A stretch of DNA of 64,000 nt from Rhizobium sophorae (GCF_013087515.1 NZ_JABFCN010000046.1:208780-272779); one strand, 5' to 3'. Positions 9,054-18,511 are shown, numbered from the stretch's first letter. Program-made: numbers and translations. Notes: generated from the letters alone by a model not told the origin.

Positions 9054-9270
9054 TTTCGTATTGGGATAGCGAGGCAACTTTGTCTCCAGTTCCAAGCGGC
9101 AGTCGCGGGACTTCGAATTTGTGGCGATGGCAGCAGGTGTTAGGTGTGTCCGGCTTTTGCGAGGCCACGTCACATTGCACGGGGATTTCGCGAAAAGGTG
9201 ATTTCACCCTCCATCATTCCGCCTTATGCTGATGCTCAATGTGCGCATGTACCCCTTATGAGGAAGCTTG

Positions 9271-11001
9271 ATGGCCCCCACGATTCGCTCGCCCTTCAGA
9301 CGAACGCTCGCGCTTATGGCCAGCGCCGCAATCCTGGCGCAAGCTGGCGTGAGCGGGATTGCCTATGCGCAAACCGCGCCTGAGACGACCGCACCCGGGG
9401 TTACTGCACCCGCTCCGGCTACTCCGGAAACGGCTGTTCCCGCTCCTACGCCTCCCGCACCCGCCGCGCCGCAGCAGACCGCTCCGATCCAGGCCGCCGT
9501 GCCCAATAGCGGCCCGGCTTCCGTCGCCGATCTCGCCGAAGGCCTGCTCGACGCCGTGGTCAATATCTCGACTTCGCAGAAGGTGAAGGACGACGAGGGC
9601 GCAGGCCCGGCGCCGCGCGCGCCAGACGGCTCGCCTTTCCAGGAATTCTTCAACGACTTCTTCAACAAGCAGCAGGGCAACAAGGGCGGCAACCACAATG
9701 TCAGCTCGCTCGGCTCCGGCTTCGTCATCGATCCGGCCGGCTATATCGTCACCAACAATCACGTGATCGAGGGCGCCGACGATATCGAGATCAATTTCGC
9801 CAATGGTTCGAAGCTCAAGGCGAAGCTGATCGGCACCGATACGAAGACCGATCTTTCGGTGCTGAAGGTTGAGCCGAAGACGCCGCTGAAATCCGTGAAA
9901 TTCGGCGATTCCAGCACGATGCGTATCGGCGATTGGGTGATGGCGATCGGCAATCCGTTCGGCTTCGGGGGGTCGGTGACGGTCGGCATCATTTCCGGGC
10001 GTGGCCGCAACATCAATGCCGGTCCCTACGACAACTTCATCCAGACGGATGCGGCGATCAACAAGGGCAATTCGGGCGGCCCGCTCTTCAACATGAAGGG
10101 CGAGGTGATCGGCATCAACACGGCCATCATTTCGCCGAGCGGCGGCTCGATCGGTATCGGCTTCTCGGTGCCGTCGGAGCTTGCTTCCGGCGTCGTTGAC
10201 CAGCTGCGCGAATATGGCGAGACGCGGCGCGGCTGGCTCGGCGTGCGCATCCAGCCGGTGACCGACGATATCGCCGACAGCCTCGGGCTCGACACTGCAA
10301 AGGGCGCGCTGGTCGCCGGCGTCATCAAGGGCGGCCCCGTCGACGACGGCTCGATCAAAGCAGGCGACGTCATTTTGAAATTCGACGGCAAGACCGTCAG
10401 CGAAATGCGCGACCTGCCGCGAGTGGTGGCGGAAAGCACGGTCGGCAAGGAAGTCGAGGTGGTAGTGCTGCGCGACGGCAAGGAGCAGACCGTCAAGGTG
10501 AAGCTCGGCCGACTCGAGGACAGCGATCAGGCGGCTGCATCTGACGATTCAGCACCCGATGGCTCGCAGGACGACGGCGTGATCACTCCGGATCCCGGCG
10601 AGAACAATGACATGGACCAGCCGGATTCCGGCGATCAGGCCAAGCCTGCACCTGATACACCCAACCAGTACAAGGGCCAGGTGTCGCCGGATGCGGCCAC
10701 GCCGAAGAACGTGCTCGGGCTGTCGCTGTCGCTGTTGAGCGCCGAGACGCGCAAGGCCTTCGGCATTGCCGAGAGCGTCGATGGCGTCGTCGTGACGGAA
10801 GTGACGCCCGGCTCCGCCTCCGCCGAAAAGGGGTTGAAGCCCGGCGACGTGATCGTCGAGGTGGCGCAGGAGTTCATGAAGTCGCCGGATGCGGTCGCCG
10901 CCAAGGTGCAGGCGCTGAAACAGGAAGGCCGCCGCAACGCCCAACTGATGATCGCATCGGCGAATGGCGATCTGCGGTTCGTGGCGGTGCCGATGGAATA
11001 A
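9271..11001 (+). CDS. degP: DegP/HtrA (Do family) periplasmic serine protease
   Basis: A 576-residue trypsin-like protease and chaperone of the periplasm. A signal peptide ends near AYAQ (residue 34) and is followed by a proline/alanine/threonine-rich segment (about 35-80). The catalytic triad is visible as His164 (TNNHVIEG), Asp194 (TKTDLSVLKV) and Ser268 (NKGNSGGPL). Two PDZ domains follow (about 300-390 and 480-570), separated by an acidic low-complexity linker (about 415-470) rich in D, P and Q. Start 9271 is an ATG preceded by AGGAAG. Do-type proteases are usually envelope-stress controlled; no clear operator was identified upstream. Confidence 0.96.
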   Translation: MAPTIRSPFRRTLALMASAAILAQAGVSGIAYAQTAPETTAPGVTAPAPATPETAVPAPTPPAPAAPQQTAPIQAAVPNSGPASVADLAEGLLDAVVNISTSQKVKDDEGAGPAPRAPDGSPFQEFFNDFFNKQQGNKGGNHNVSSLGSGFVIDPAGYIVTNNHVIEGADDIEINFANGSKLKAKLIGTDTKTDLSVLKVEPKTPLKSVKFGDSSTMRIGDWVMAIGNPFGFGGSVTVGIISGRGRNINAGPYDNFIQTDAAINKGNSGGPLFNMKGEVIGINTAIISPSGGSIGIGFSVPSELASGVVDQLREYGETRRGWLGVRIQPVTDDIADSLGLDTAKGALVAGVIKGGPVDDGSIKAGDVILKFDGKTVSEMRDLPRVVAESTVGKEVEVVVLRDGKEQTVKVKLGRLEDSDQAAASDDSAPDGSQDDGVITPDPGENNDMDQPDSGDQAKPAPDTPNQYKGQVSPDAATPKNVLGLSLSLLSAETRKAFGIAESVDGVVVTEVTPGSASAEKGLKPGDVIVEVAQEFMKSPDAVAAKVQALKQEGRRNAQLMIASANGDLRFVAVPME

Positions 11002-11115
11002 GAAAAGCTATGGCGGTGATGGATGCCGCCGTGGTCTCCGATTCTCCCTCACACCTGTGGCATCGCAAAGCCCTGAGGGCACTGATAACGAGGAGAGGGT
11101 GTGCCGTGTGATACA

Positions 11116-11282
11116 CCCCCCTCTGCCCTGCCGGGCATCTCCCCCACAGGTGGGGAGATCGGCAGGAAGCGATGCCTCGCCCTAAATTGACGGTTCACGA
11201 TACGGCCAGTTGTCTGGGGAAGCCATCGCGCCCAGCCGATCTCCCTCCTTGTGGGGGAGATGCCCGGCAGGGCAGAGGGGGG
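11116..11282. repeat. RIME1-like rhizobial intergenic mosaic element
   Basis: This fills most of the gene-free stretch 11002-11341 between degP and serB. Two arms of about 48 bases (11116-11163 and 11235-11282) are inverted copies of each other, running from CCCCCCTCTGCC to GAGATCGGC. A 71-base middle separates them, and each arm has its own inner hairpin (for example CTCCCC/GGGGAG). A direct repeat GGAGAGGGTGTGCC flanks the structure on both sides (about 11092 and 11310). The layout fits the RIME1 elements of Rhizobium. Nothing in it codes. Confidence 0.7.
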
Positions 11283-11341
11283 TACCCCAGGCGCTGCCAG
11301 TGCAACGGGAAGGAGAGGGTGTGCCTGGCGCGATATCGCCT

Positions 11342-12232
11342 TCAAGCCGTCACGAAATCCGTCTTCCGATAGCCCTGGATATAGAGCAGGGCGGTCAGGT
11401 CGCCGTGGTTGATGCGCATCTGCGCTTCGGCGGCAACAGTTGGCTTGGCGTGGAGCGCGACACCGGAGCCGGCAAGGTGCAGCATGCCGAGATCGTTGGC
11501 GCCGTCGCCGACGGCGATCGCCTCTTTCGGCGAAATTCCGAGGCGAGCCGCAATTTCGTTCAGCGCATCGACCTTCGCCTGTTTTCCGAGGATCGGTTCG
11601 GCGACGAAGCCGGAGAGGATGCCGCCGTCTTCGAGCAGGGTGTTTGCGCGGTTCTCGTCGAAGCCGAGGGTGGCGGCGATGCGGCTGGTGAAGACGGTGA
11701 AGCCGCCGGAGACAAGCGCGGTGTAATGGCCTTTCGACTTCATGGTGGCGATCAGTTCCAGGCCGCCTGGGGTGAGCGTGATGCGCTTGGCGATCACCTC
11801 GTCGACGACCGATATCGGCAGCCCCTTCAGCAGGGCAACACGCTCACGCAGGGCAGGCTCGAAGGCGATCTCGCCATTCATGGCCCGGGCGGTGATATCA
11901 GCAACCTTTTCCTTCAGGCCGACTTCGGCGGCGAGTTCGTCGATGCACTCCTGGCCGATCATCGTCGAATCCATGTCGGCGATCAGCAGCTTCTTGCGGC
12001 GGGCCTCTTGCTCCTGGATGACAAGGTCGATGGGCGCGCTTGCTATGACGGCAAGGATATTGGCCTCTGCCGCTTGCGCATCAGTGCCGTCACGCAGCGC
12101 GATGTCGCAGGCAACGCCATCGGCCAACCAGTAGAGGCCGGAAGCCTTGACCGCCTCGGCCGCCCGTTCGGCGATTGCGGGTGTCAGCACGGGATTTGAC
12201 GGATTGGCAACAAGCGTGGCAACGAGGGCCAT
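11342..12232 (-). CDS. serB: Phosphoserine phosphatase SerB
   Basis: This enzyme carries out the last step of serine synthesis, hydrolysing phosphoserine. The 296-residue protein has an N-terminal regulatory part of about 80 residues and then a HAD phosphatase domain. The domain shows LIADMDST (nucleophile Asp86, acid Asp88), ALVSGGFTVF (motif II) and GDGANDLGML (metal-binding motif). Start 12232 (MALVATLVANPS) matches the family. An in-frame extension to 12358 would run through the start of miaA. Its ATG overlaps the oppositely directed miaA start, so no separate intergenic promoter region exists. Confidence 0.96.
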   Translation of the reverse strand: MALVATLVANPSNPVLTPAIAERAAEAVKASGLYWLADGVACDIALRDGTDAQAAEANILAVIASAPIDLVIQEQEARRKKLLIADMDSTMIGQECIDELAAEVGLKEKVADITARAMNGEIAFEPALRERVALLKGLPISVVDEVIAKRITLTPGGLELIATMKSKGHYTALVSGGFTVFTSRIAATLGFDENRANTLLEDGGILSGFVAEPILGKQAKVDALNEIAARLGISPKEAIAVGDGANDLGMLHLAGSGVALHAKPTVAAEAQMRINHGDLTALLYIQGYRKTDFVTA

Positions 12233-13127
12233 GATGGAAAACCTTCTGAGCACAGTGAACGCGATCCTGATAACCGGGCCGACCGCCAGCGGCAAGTCCG
12301 CGCTCGCCGTCGAATTGGCCAGACGCCATGACGGCGCGGTCGTCAACGCCGACAGCATGCAGGTCTACGACACGCTGCGGGTGCTGACCGCGCGGCCGTC
12401 AGAGGAGGAGATGCAGGGCGTGCCGCATCATCTTTACGGCCACGTGCCGGCAGGTGCGGCCTATTCCACAGGCGCCTGGCTGCGGGATGTCTCGGCACTA
12501 CTACCGGCACTCTGGGACGCAGGACGGCTGCCGGTCTTCGTCGGCGGCACGGGACTTTACTTCAAGGCGCTGATCGGGGGGCTCTCCGATATGCCGGAGA
12601 TACCGGAGGTGCTGCGGGAGAGACTCAGGACGCGGCTGCTGGAGGAGGGGCCGGACGGGCTCCATGCCGAACTCGCCGAGGCCGATCCCGCCATGGCGGC
12701 AAGCCTCAACCGCCAGGACGGGCAGCGGATCGTCCGGGCGCTGGAGGTCTTGAAGGCGACGGGGCGATCGATCGCCAATTTCCAGGGCCGGGCGGGACCG
12801 GTGGTGATCGACGCCGATGAGGCCCGCAAGATCGTCGTGCTGCCGGACCGGGCTGTGCTGCATCAGCGCATCAACGGGCGTTTCGAAAAGATGCTGCAGC
12901 AAGGTGCGGAAGACGAGGTACGGGCTCTGCTTGCGCTCGATCTGCCGGCCGAGGCGCCTGTAATGAAGGCAATCGGCGTGTCGCAGATTACGGCGATGCT
13001 GAGGGGCGAGATGACGCGCGGCGAGGTGTTGGAGAAGGGTGCTGCGGCGACGCGGCAATATGCCAAGCGGCAAATGACATGGTTCCGCAACCAGATGGAC
13101 GACAGCTGGGAGCGGCTGACAGTTTAG
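12231..13127 (+). CDS. miaA: tRNA dimethylallyltransferase MiaA
   Basis: MiaA prenylates A37 of tRNAs that read U-starting codons. The 298-residue protein has the P-loop ILITGPTASGKS (residues 12-23) and the family motifs VNADSMQVYDTLRVLTARP, VFVGGTGLYFKALIGGL and TRQYAKRQMTWFRNQ. Two adjacent ATG codons (12231 and 12234) are possible starts; the second begins MENLLSTVNA. The start overlaps that of serB on the other strand, and the stop overlaps the end of the MocR gene by a few bases, so miaA is packed between two minus-strand genes. Confidence 0.96.
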   Translation: MMENLLSTVNAILITGPTASGKSALAVELARRHDGAVVNADSMQVYDTLRVLTARPSEEEMQGVPHHLYGHVPAGAAYSTGAWLRDVSALLPALWDAGRLPVFVGGTGLYFKALIGGLSDMPEIPEVLRERLRTRLLEEGPDGLHAELAEADPAMAASLNRQDGQRIVRALEVLKATGRSIANFQGRAGPVVIDADEARKIVVLPDRAVLHQRINGRFEKMLQQGAEDEVRALLALDLPAEAPVMKAIGVSQITAMLRGEMTRGEVLEKGAAATRQYAKRQMTWFRNQMDDSWERLTV

Positions 13128-14647
13128 GCTTCAGTTCGTTGCGGGCCTCCAACTTGAAACATCTGTTGGCTCAGCAGTTTGACGAGTTCGCCGACCGCGG
13201 CCTGTAACTGGTCCGGCATAAATCCGCCGAAGCCCAGCATCAGGCCGCGACGCGCCGGCTGTGTGGCATACATCGGGGAAATCGCACGTACGGCGAGGCC
13301 GGCCGAGAGGGCATGGGCTGCGAGTTGCACGTCGTCGACCTCCTCGGGCAGCCATAGAAGAATATGCATGCCTTGGTCGCTCTCCTGGACGCGGCAGCCC
13401 TCAGGCAAGCCCCGCTCGAGCGCCGAGAGCAGAACAGCGCGGCGTTCGGCATAGAGGCCGCGGATGCGCCGGATATGCGCTTCGAAATAACCTTCCCGCA
13501 TGTAGGCCGCCAGAACATGCTGTTCGGCGATCGGCGAATGCCGGTCGAGAATGGCGCGGGCGCCGGCAAAGGCTTCTGCGAGTGGCGAAGGGGCGATGAC
13601 GTAGCCGAGGCGCAGGGAAGGAAAGAGCACCTTGCTGAAGGTGCCGAGATAGACGACGCGTGACGGACGCAACCCTTGCATCGACGGAAACGGGTGTCCG
13701 GCATAACGCAGCTCACTGTCGTAATCGTCCTCGATGATCCAGGCGCGATTTTGGTCAGCCCAGGCGATCAAGGCATTGCGCCGCGCCATGCTGAGCGGCA
13801 TCCCGATCGGATATTGGTGCGAAGGGGTGACGAATGCGGCGCGCGCCTGGGGACAGAGCTCGAGGCCGCGTTCCACGTTCATTCCCTGTGCATCGACCGG
13901 CAGGCGGTGCGTCCGTACGCCGAGATCGTCGAGCACGGCCGTCAGGCCGGGATAGGCCGGGTCCTCGGCCCAAACCGGATCGTCACGCGAGAGAAGGACC
14001 CGGCCCGCCATATAGAGGCCTTGTTGGGTGCCTGACGTAACGATGACCTGTTCAGGTTCGCAATGAACGGCCCGCGCGCGCCGGACGTGGTCGGCAATGG
14101 CAAGCCTGAGTTCGAGCAAGCCCATAGGGTCATGGTAACCCGAAGGTGCGGCCTGTCGCGACGCGCGGACGCGGTTGCCGAGACGGCGCCAGTTGTCGTC
14201 GGGCGCAATGCCACAAGACGGGACGGCGATGGCGAAGGGAACGGGCGGGTGCGGGGTGAGCGCACGGGCGATGGCGATCAGCCGGGCAGCCTGGAACGGC
14301 AGATCGACAGCATCCGCGGCAGACGGTACTGCCGGCGCAGGCGGGCGCGCCGGCGGCGCATCCATCAGATCGACGGCAACACGGGTTCCTGCTCCGACCC
14401 GCGCTTCGAGATAGCCTTCGGCGGTCAACTGATCGAACACCTCGACGACAGTGCCGCGCGCGATCTTCAGCGAAGCCGCAAGGCTACGCGTCGAAGGAAG
14501 GCGTTCCCCCGACCTCAGCTCACCGCGGGCGATTGCGTTCCGGAGGGCCTGCGCAAGCTGGCGACCGACATTGGCCGTTCGATTGATCGCGTTCAATGAT
14601 GGTATCTCGATGATGCTGCGCCGTTTGGACATCGCGAAATGGTCCAT
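13124..14647 (-). CDS. MocR/PdxR family transcriptional regulator (GntR HTH plus aminotransferase-like domain)
   Basis: A 507-residue fusion of an N-terminal GntR winged helix (about residues 20-90, LPSTRSLAASLKIARGTVVEVFDQL) with a fold-type I aminotransferase-like domain (about 130-490). The PLP-binding lysine is probably Lys339 in TFSKVLFPSLRLGY, and IIEDDYDSELRY is the usual companion motif. MocR proteins sense PLP or amino-acid-related ligands and commonly control a divergent gene. Here the divergent neighbour is a LysE exporter (14784) followed by a DapA-like gene, the likely targets. The start could be 14647 or the inner ATG at 14632. Confidence 0.9.
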   Translation of the reverse strand: MDHFAMSKRRSIIEIPSLNAINRTANVGRQLAQALRNAIARGELRSGERLPSTRSLAASLKIARGTVVEVFDQLTAEGYLEARVGAGTRVAVDLMDAPPARPPAPAVPSAADAVDLPFQAARLIAIARALTPHPPVPFAIAVPSCGIAPDDNWRRLGNRVRASRQAAPSGYHDPMGLLELRLAIADHVRRARAVHCEPEQVIVTSGTQQGLYMAGRVLLSRDDPVWAEDPAYPGLTAVLDDLGVRTHRLPVDAQGMNVERGLELCPQARAAFVTPSHQYPIGMPLSMARRNALIAWADQNRAWIIEDDYDSELRYAGHPFPSMQGLRPSRVVYLGTFSKVLFPSLRLGYVIAPSPLAEAFAGARAILDRHSPIAEQHVLAAYMREGYFEAHIRRIRGLYAERRAVLLSALERGLPEGCRVQESDQGMHILLWLPEEVDDVQLAAHALSAGLAVRAISPMYATQPARRGLMLGFGGFMPDQLQAAVGELVKLLSQQMFQVGGPQRTEA

Positions 14648-14783
14648 AGAGTTTCTTCAAAAATGGCGCTTCACGATGAACCAATTTTCGAGGAAAAGGA
14701 AGCGGATTGGCGGCTCCCCGATGGCGAATTCTTCGCCTTCGGGATCGTGCCGTGCGCGGGCGCAAACTTCTGGAAAAACGCAA

Positions 14784-15398
14784 ATGCAGGATCTTCTCGT
14801 CGTCTACATCGCCTACGCAATCGCTGCAGGCAGTCCCGGACCGAGCAACATGGCCATCATGAATGTGGCGATGCGGCAGGGGCGTCGACCGGCGCTCGCC
14901 CTTGCCGCCGGGGTCATTACGATGTCGACATTTTGGGGGCTGGTGGCGGTCACCGGCATCTCGACACTCCTCGTCCGCTATGCCCATGCCCTGCTGTTCC
15001 TTAAGATCGCAGGCGGATTGTACCTTCTCTGGCTCGCCTGGAGGGCGGCCCGCTCGGCCGCCGCCCCGGATGGGCCGGAAAGCGAGGCCGTCCGGCCTGC
15101 CGCGCAACTCGGCGCGCTCTATCGTCGCGGCGTTCTGATGCATCTCGGCAATCCGAAGGCGGTTCTGGCCTGGGTGGCGATCATGTCGCTCGGCCTCAAG
15201 CCCGGCGCTTCGCCGGAGATGGCCGTCACGGCCTTTGGCGGCTGCGTATTCTTGGGCATCTCAATATTTTCCGGCTATGCCGTGCTCTTCTCCACGGCAC
15301 CGATGGTGCGCGGCTACGCCCGTGCGCGACGGTGGATCGAGGGCAGTCTCGCCATCTTCTTCGCGGGCGCCGGATCGCGCCTGCTGTTCTCACATTGA
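14784..15398 (+). CDS. LysE family amino-acid exporter
   Basis: A 204-residue inner-membrane protein with about six hydrophobic spans and the LysE/RhtB signature GSPGPSNMAIMNVAMRQGRRPALALAAG near the N-terminus. Members export lysine, threonine, homoserine or related amino acids; the substrate here cannot be read from sequence. The start at MQDLLVVYIAYAI (14784) puts the first span at the N-terminus, although its ribosome-binding site is weak. It diverges from the MocR gene, and a DapA-like gene follows 21 bases after the stop, suggesting an export and catabolism unit. Confidence 0.9.
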   Translation: MQDLLVVYIAYAIAAGSPGPSNMAIMNVAMRQGRRPALALAAGVITMSTFWGLVAVTGISTLLVRYAHALLFLKIAGGLYLLWLAWRAARSAAAPDGPESEAVRPAAQLGALYRRGVLMHLGNPKAVLAWVAIMSLGLKPGASPEMAVTAFGGCVFLGISIFSGYAVLFSTAPMVRGYARARRWIEGSLAIFFAGAGSRLLFSH

Positions 15399-15419
15399 CC
15401 GGATTTCCAGGATCGCATC

Positions 15420-16346
15420 ATGTCTGTCATTTCTCCGTTTCATGGCCTTTCGGCCTTTCCGCCAACGCCCGCCGATAGGGATGGCCGGGTCGACACGGAA
15501 GCCCTCTGCCGCCTGTTGGAACGCCTGTGTGATGCAGGCGTCGCTTCGATAGGCCTTCTTGGCAGCACCGGGATCTACGCCTTTCTCACACGCGAGGAAC
15601 GACGGCGAGCCGTCGAGGCTGCGGTCGAGTGCGTTCGCGGTCGTATTCCCCTCGTCGTCGGCGTCGGTGCTCTGAGGACAGACCACGCCCGGAGCCTGGC
15701 GAAGGATGCCGAGGCCGCCGGTGCAGATGCTCTTCTGCTTGCGCCGGTGTCCTACACGCCGCTGACCCAGGACGAAGCCTACGAGCATTTCCTGGCGGTC
15801 ACCGAGGCGGCGAAGCTGCCGCTTTGTATCTACAACAATCCCGGCACGACCCACTTCACCTTCAGCCGGGATCTTCTGCAGCGCCTATCCGATATCGAGA
15901 CGATCAGGGCCGTGAAGATGCCTCTGCCTGCTGACGGCGATTTTGCAGGCGAGTTGGCGGAATTGCGAGAAAGGACCAGGCTTGCGATCGGCTACAGCGG
16001 TGACTGGGCCGCGGCCGAAGCGCTGCTTTCAGGTGCCGACGCCTGGTACAGCGTCATCGGCGGCTTGCTTCCGCGCGTCGCCCTTGCTTTGACCAAGGCC
16101 GCGATTGCGGGCGAGGGCAGCGAAGTGCGTCGGCTCGATGGTCTTCTCGAGCCGCTCTGGCAAACGTTCAAGGCGTTCGGAAGCCTTCGCGTGGTCTACA
16201 CGCTGGTCGACCTTCTCTCACTCGCCAGGGTAGAGCTCCCACGCCCTCTCTTGCCGCTCGGGCCGACGGATCGGCAACGGGTGCTCGAGGCCGTCGAGCC
16301 TCTGATCGCTCTGGAGAGCCAGCTGAAGCCTCAATCCTTGTTGTAG
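15420..16346 (+). CDS. Dihydrodipicolinate synthase family protein (DapA-like aldolase)
   Basis: A 308-residue TIM-barrel class I aldolase. Family motifs are LLGSTGIYAFLTREER (substrate pocket), ALLLAPVSYTPLTQDEAYEHF, LCIYNNPGTTHF with the conserved tyrosine, and IRAVKMPLP with the Schiff-base lysine. It is probably not the biosynthetic dapA. The association with a MocR regulator and a LysE exporter suggests a catabolic lyase acting on a 2-oxo acid. The start at 15420 comes 21 bases after the exporter. Its end overlaps the convergent HerA-like gene by 16 bases. The family is clear; the reaction is not. Confidence 0.85.
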   Translation: MSVISPFHGLSAFPPTPADRDGRVDTEALCRLLERLCDAGVASIGLLGSTGIYAFLTREERRRAVEAAVECVRGRIPLVVGVGALRTDHARSLAKDAEAAGADALLLAPVSYTPLTQDEAYEHFLAVTEAAKLPLCIYNNPGTTHFTFSRDLLQRLSDIETIRAVKMPLPADGDFAGELAELRERTRLAIGYSGDWAAAEALLSGADAWYSVIGGLLPRVALALTKAAIAGEGSEVRRLDGLLEPLWQTFKAFGSLRVVYTLVDLLSLARVELPRPLLPLGPTDRQRVLEAVEPLIALESQLKPQSLL

Positions 16347-18370
16347 AGGCTGCTCAGCGGTTTCTTCAAGATGCTTTCGCGCAACGACGTGCCGGGCTCC
16401 CGACGAGAGACTGCGGGCTGGTCCGCCGGGGGTGTCGGCCGGGGAAAGACCGGCTCGTCGCGGCGCATCTCGCGGCGGAGCGCGTCCAGCCGGGGATCGA
16501 TCGCAGGTGACGTGGCCGGGTCCAGCCGCGGTGTCTGCGGCAGCAGTTCGCGGCGGTAGGATTCAAGCGGCGCGGAGACGGGCGGCGCGGCGGAAGAGGC
16601 GGGCGGCGTGTATGGCTTCGTGTCAAGATCCTCGTCGACTGCGTCTGTCTCGTCGAAACCTGCCACGGACGCGGCATAATTCTGCTGGAAATTCGCAATG
16701 TCGGGTCCGACGGTCACCGCCCGCATGCGCGTGACGATCTTGCGCAAATCGACCGTATCCGGATCTTCCTCGCTGTGCTTGTTGTTGGCGCTGCTCGCCT
16801 TCGGCAAGAGGTTTTCGTCGACGCGGGAAAAACGCATGCGCATCGGCACGCTGATCGCTTCGCCGAAAGCGATCGCCTCGCCGTTGCCGATCGAAGAGAT
16901 GAAGCTCGTCGTCGAGATCGACGAATTCGGGATGGCCGAGCGGATGATTTCCTGGTCGCGGTCATTGGCAAGGCGCATGGCAAAGAGTGTCGAACACTGT
17001 GACAGGATCGTCTGGTCGAGCTCGCCCGGCCGCTGGGTGATGATGCCGAGCGAGACGCCGTATTTGCGGCCTTCCTTGGCGATGCGGGCGATCGCCTGGC
17101 GCGTCGGCACGAAGCCGAGGCTGGGATCGGAGGGGATATAGCGGTGAGCTTCCTCGCAGACGACGAGCATGTGGATGGCGCCGTCGCTCCACAGCGCCAC
17201 CTCGAAGGCCATACGGCAGAGCACAGAGGCGACCGAATTGACGACCTCGGAGGGAATGCCGGCCAGTTGGAAGGTGCAGATCGGCCTGCCATCGCCGGGG
17301 ATGCGAAAGATCTGCGCGATGGTTTCGGTGATCGTGTCGCTGATCGTGTTGTTGGAGAACATGAAGTGATAGCGCGGATCGTTGATCGCGGCGATGAGGC
17401 GCATCTTCAACGACCGCAGGAAGGGTTTTTCCGAGCGGCCTTCCAGGCGGCCGATGCGCTCGTCGATCAGCGCCAGCAGATCGGCCATGCGGTAGGGAAC
17501 CGGCGTATCGGCGGTGATCGAACTCTTTTCCGTCGTGCGGCGCACGAGCGAGTTGTCGCTGCCGCGGAAGGCACGCTTGGCCTCCGGCAGGATATCGCGC
17601 AGCATATCGAGCTCTTCGGGCACCGGCGGGCGGCCGCGAAAGACGACCTCGGCAAATTCCTCCAGCCGCATCAGCCAGAAGGGCAGGTCGAGCGTATCGG
17701 TATCGATGGTGACGGCGTGCTGAGGAAATGCGGCGGCGAATTCATTATGCGGATCGAGAATCAGTACACGCAGCTTCGGATCCGCCGCGATCGACTTGTG
17801 CAGGAGCAGCGATACGGCCGTCGACTTGCCGACGCCAGTCGAGCCGACGACCGCGAAATGCTTGGAGAGCATCGAGGGGATATGGATCGCCGCATCGATG
17901 CTTTCGTCCTGCGTCAGCTTGCCGATGACGGCGGTCGTACCCTGGCCGGCATCGTAGATGCGCATCAGGTCTGCGGATCGGATGCGGTGCGCGATGGCGC
18001 CGAGATAGGGATAACGCGAGATGCCGGTCGAGAATTCCTCTCGCCCGTCCTCGTCGACACGGACTTCGCCCAGCAGCTCGGTCTCGATCTTGAAAATGTT
18101 GTCTTCGCCTTCGCCCCAGGCATGGCTACCGGTGTTCATCTGGTAGGCGAGCGCGACGACGCGGTTGCGGCCGACGCTGATCGAAATCAGCCGGCCCACG
18201 GACCAGAGTTCAGTAAGATCGGTGCCGCCCTGTTCGGCGACGGCCGCAATCGTCGCCCGCGAACCGCTGCATGCAACGACGCGGCCGAGAAAGCGATTTC
18301 CCGGCGCATGGCCATCGCGGCGATCATGCTCGCCTGCCTTGCCAGACGTGCGCAAGTCGTTGTTGAGCAA
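16331..18370 (-). CDS. HerA-type ATP-binding protein (DUF87)
   Basis: A 679-residue FtsK/HerA-superfamily ATPase. An N-terminal beta-barrel-like domain (about 25-130) precedes the Walker A motif GSTGVGKS (176-183). Walker B is MLVVCEEAHR (401-410), followed by the sensor-like GIITQRPGELDQTILSQCSTLFAMRL. The last 100 residues are proline-rich and probably disordered. Archaeal HerA works with the nuclease NurA in end resection, and bacterial homologues are often paired with nucleases or anti-phage effectors. No nuclease or effector gene is adjacent here, so a housekeeping role is more likely than a defence cassette. The biological function is unknown. Confidence 0.85.
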   Translation of the reverse strand: MLNNDLRTSGKAGEHDRRDGHAPGNRFLGRVVACSGSRATIAAVAEQGGTDLTELWSVGRLISISVGRNRVVALAYQMNTGSHAWGEGEDNIFKIETELLGEVRVDEDGREEFSTGISRYPYLGAIAHRIRSADLMRIYDAGQGTTAVIGKLTQDESIDAAIHIPSMLSKHFAVVGSTGVGKSTAVSLLLHKSIAADPKLRVLILDPHNEFAAAFPQHAVTIDTDTLDLPFWLMRLEEFAEVVFRGRPPVPEELDMLRDILPEAKRAFRGSDNSLVRRTTEKSSITADTPVPYRMADLLALIDERIGRLEGRSEKPFLRSLKMRLIAAINDPRYHFMFSNNTISDTITETIAQIFRIPGDGRPICTFQLAGIPSEVVNSVASVLCRMAFEVALWSDGAIHMLVVCEEAHRYIPSDPSLGFVPTRQAIARIAKEGRKYGVSLGIITQRPGELDQTILSQCSTLFAMRLANDRDQEIIRSAIPNSSISTTSFISSIGNGEAIAFGEAISVPMRMRFSRVDENLLPKASSANNKHSEEDPDTVDLRKIVTRMRAVTVGPDIANFQQNYAASVAGFDETDAVDEDLDTKPYTPPASSAAPPVSAPLESYRRELLPQTPRLDPATSPAIDPRLDALRREMRRDEPVFPRPTPPADQPAVSRREPGTSLRESILKKPLSSLYNKD

Positions 18371-18482
18371 AGGGCTACTCCATGCGGTAGCGAAGAAGAA
18401 TAAAGTCGATCCTTTAACAAATCCTTCATCCTATCGAATTTCGGGGATGCAGGTGTGGGGCAGTTTTTTATTGCGGCATGCG

Positions 18483-18511
18483 TTGACGCTGCGAAATTTT
18501 CTGTCTATCAC
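18483..18511 (+). promoter_or_regulatory. Candidate sigma-70 promoter of the ilvBN leader
   Basis: TTGACG (18483-18488) and TATCAC (18506-18511) are separated by 17 bases. The predicted transcription start is about 18517-18520, at or within a few bases of the leader-peptide ATG. Confidence 0.5.

Noticed and set aside
8984..9232. 82-codon plus-strand frame between hflC and degP
   Set aside because: Runs through the hflC terminator hairpin and shows no protein-like composition.
16331..18370. HerA as part of an anti-phage cassette
   Set aside because: No adjacent nuclease, Sir2 or other effector gene; flanked by a DapA-like gene and ilvBN, as for a housekeeping locus.
17144..18403. 419-codon open frame antisense to the HerA-like gene
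   Set aside because: High-G+C mirror frame; the minus-strand protein has full ATPase motifs while this one has none.
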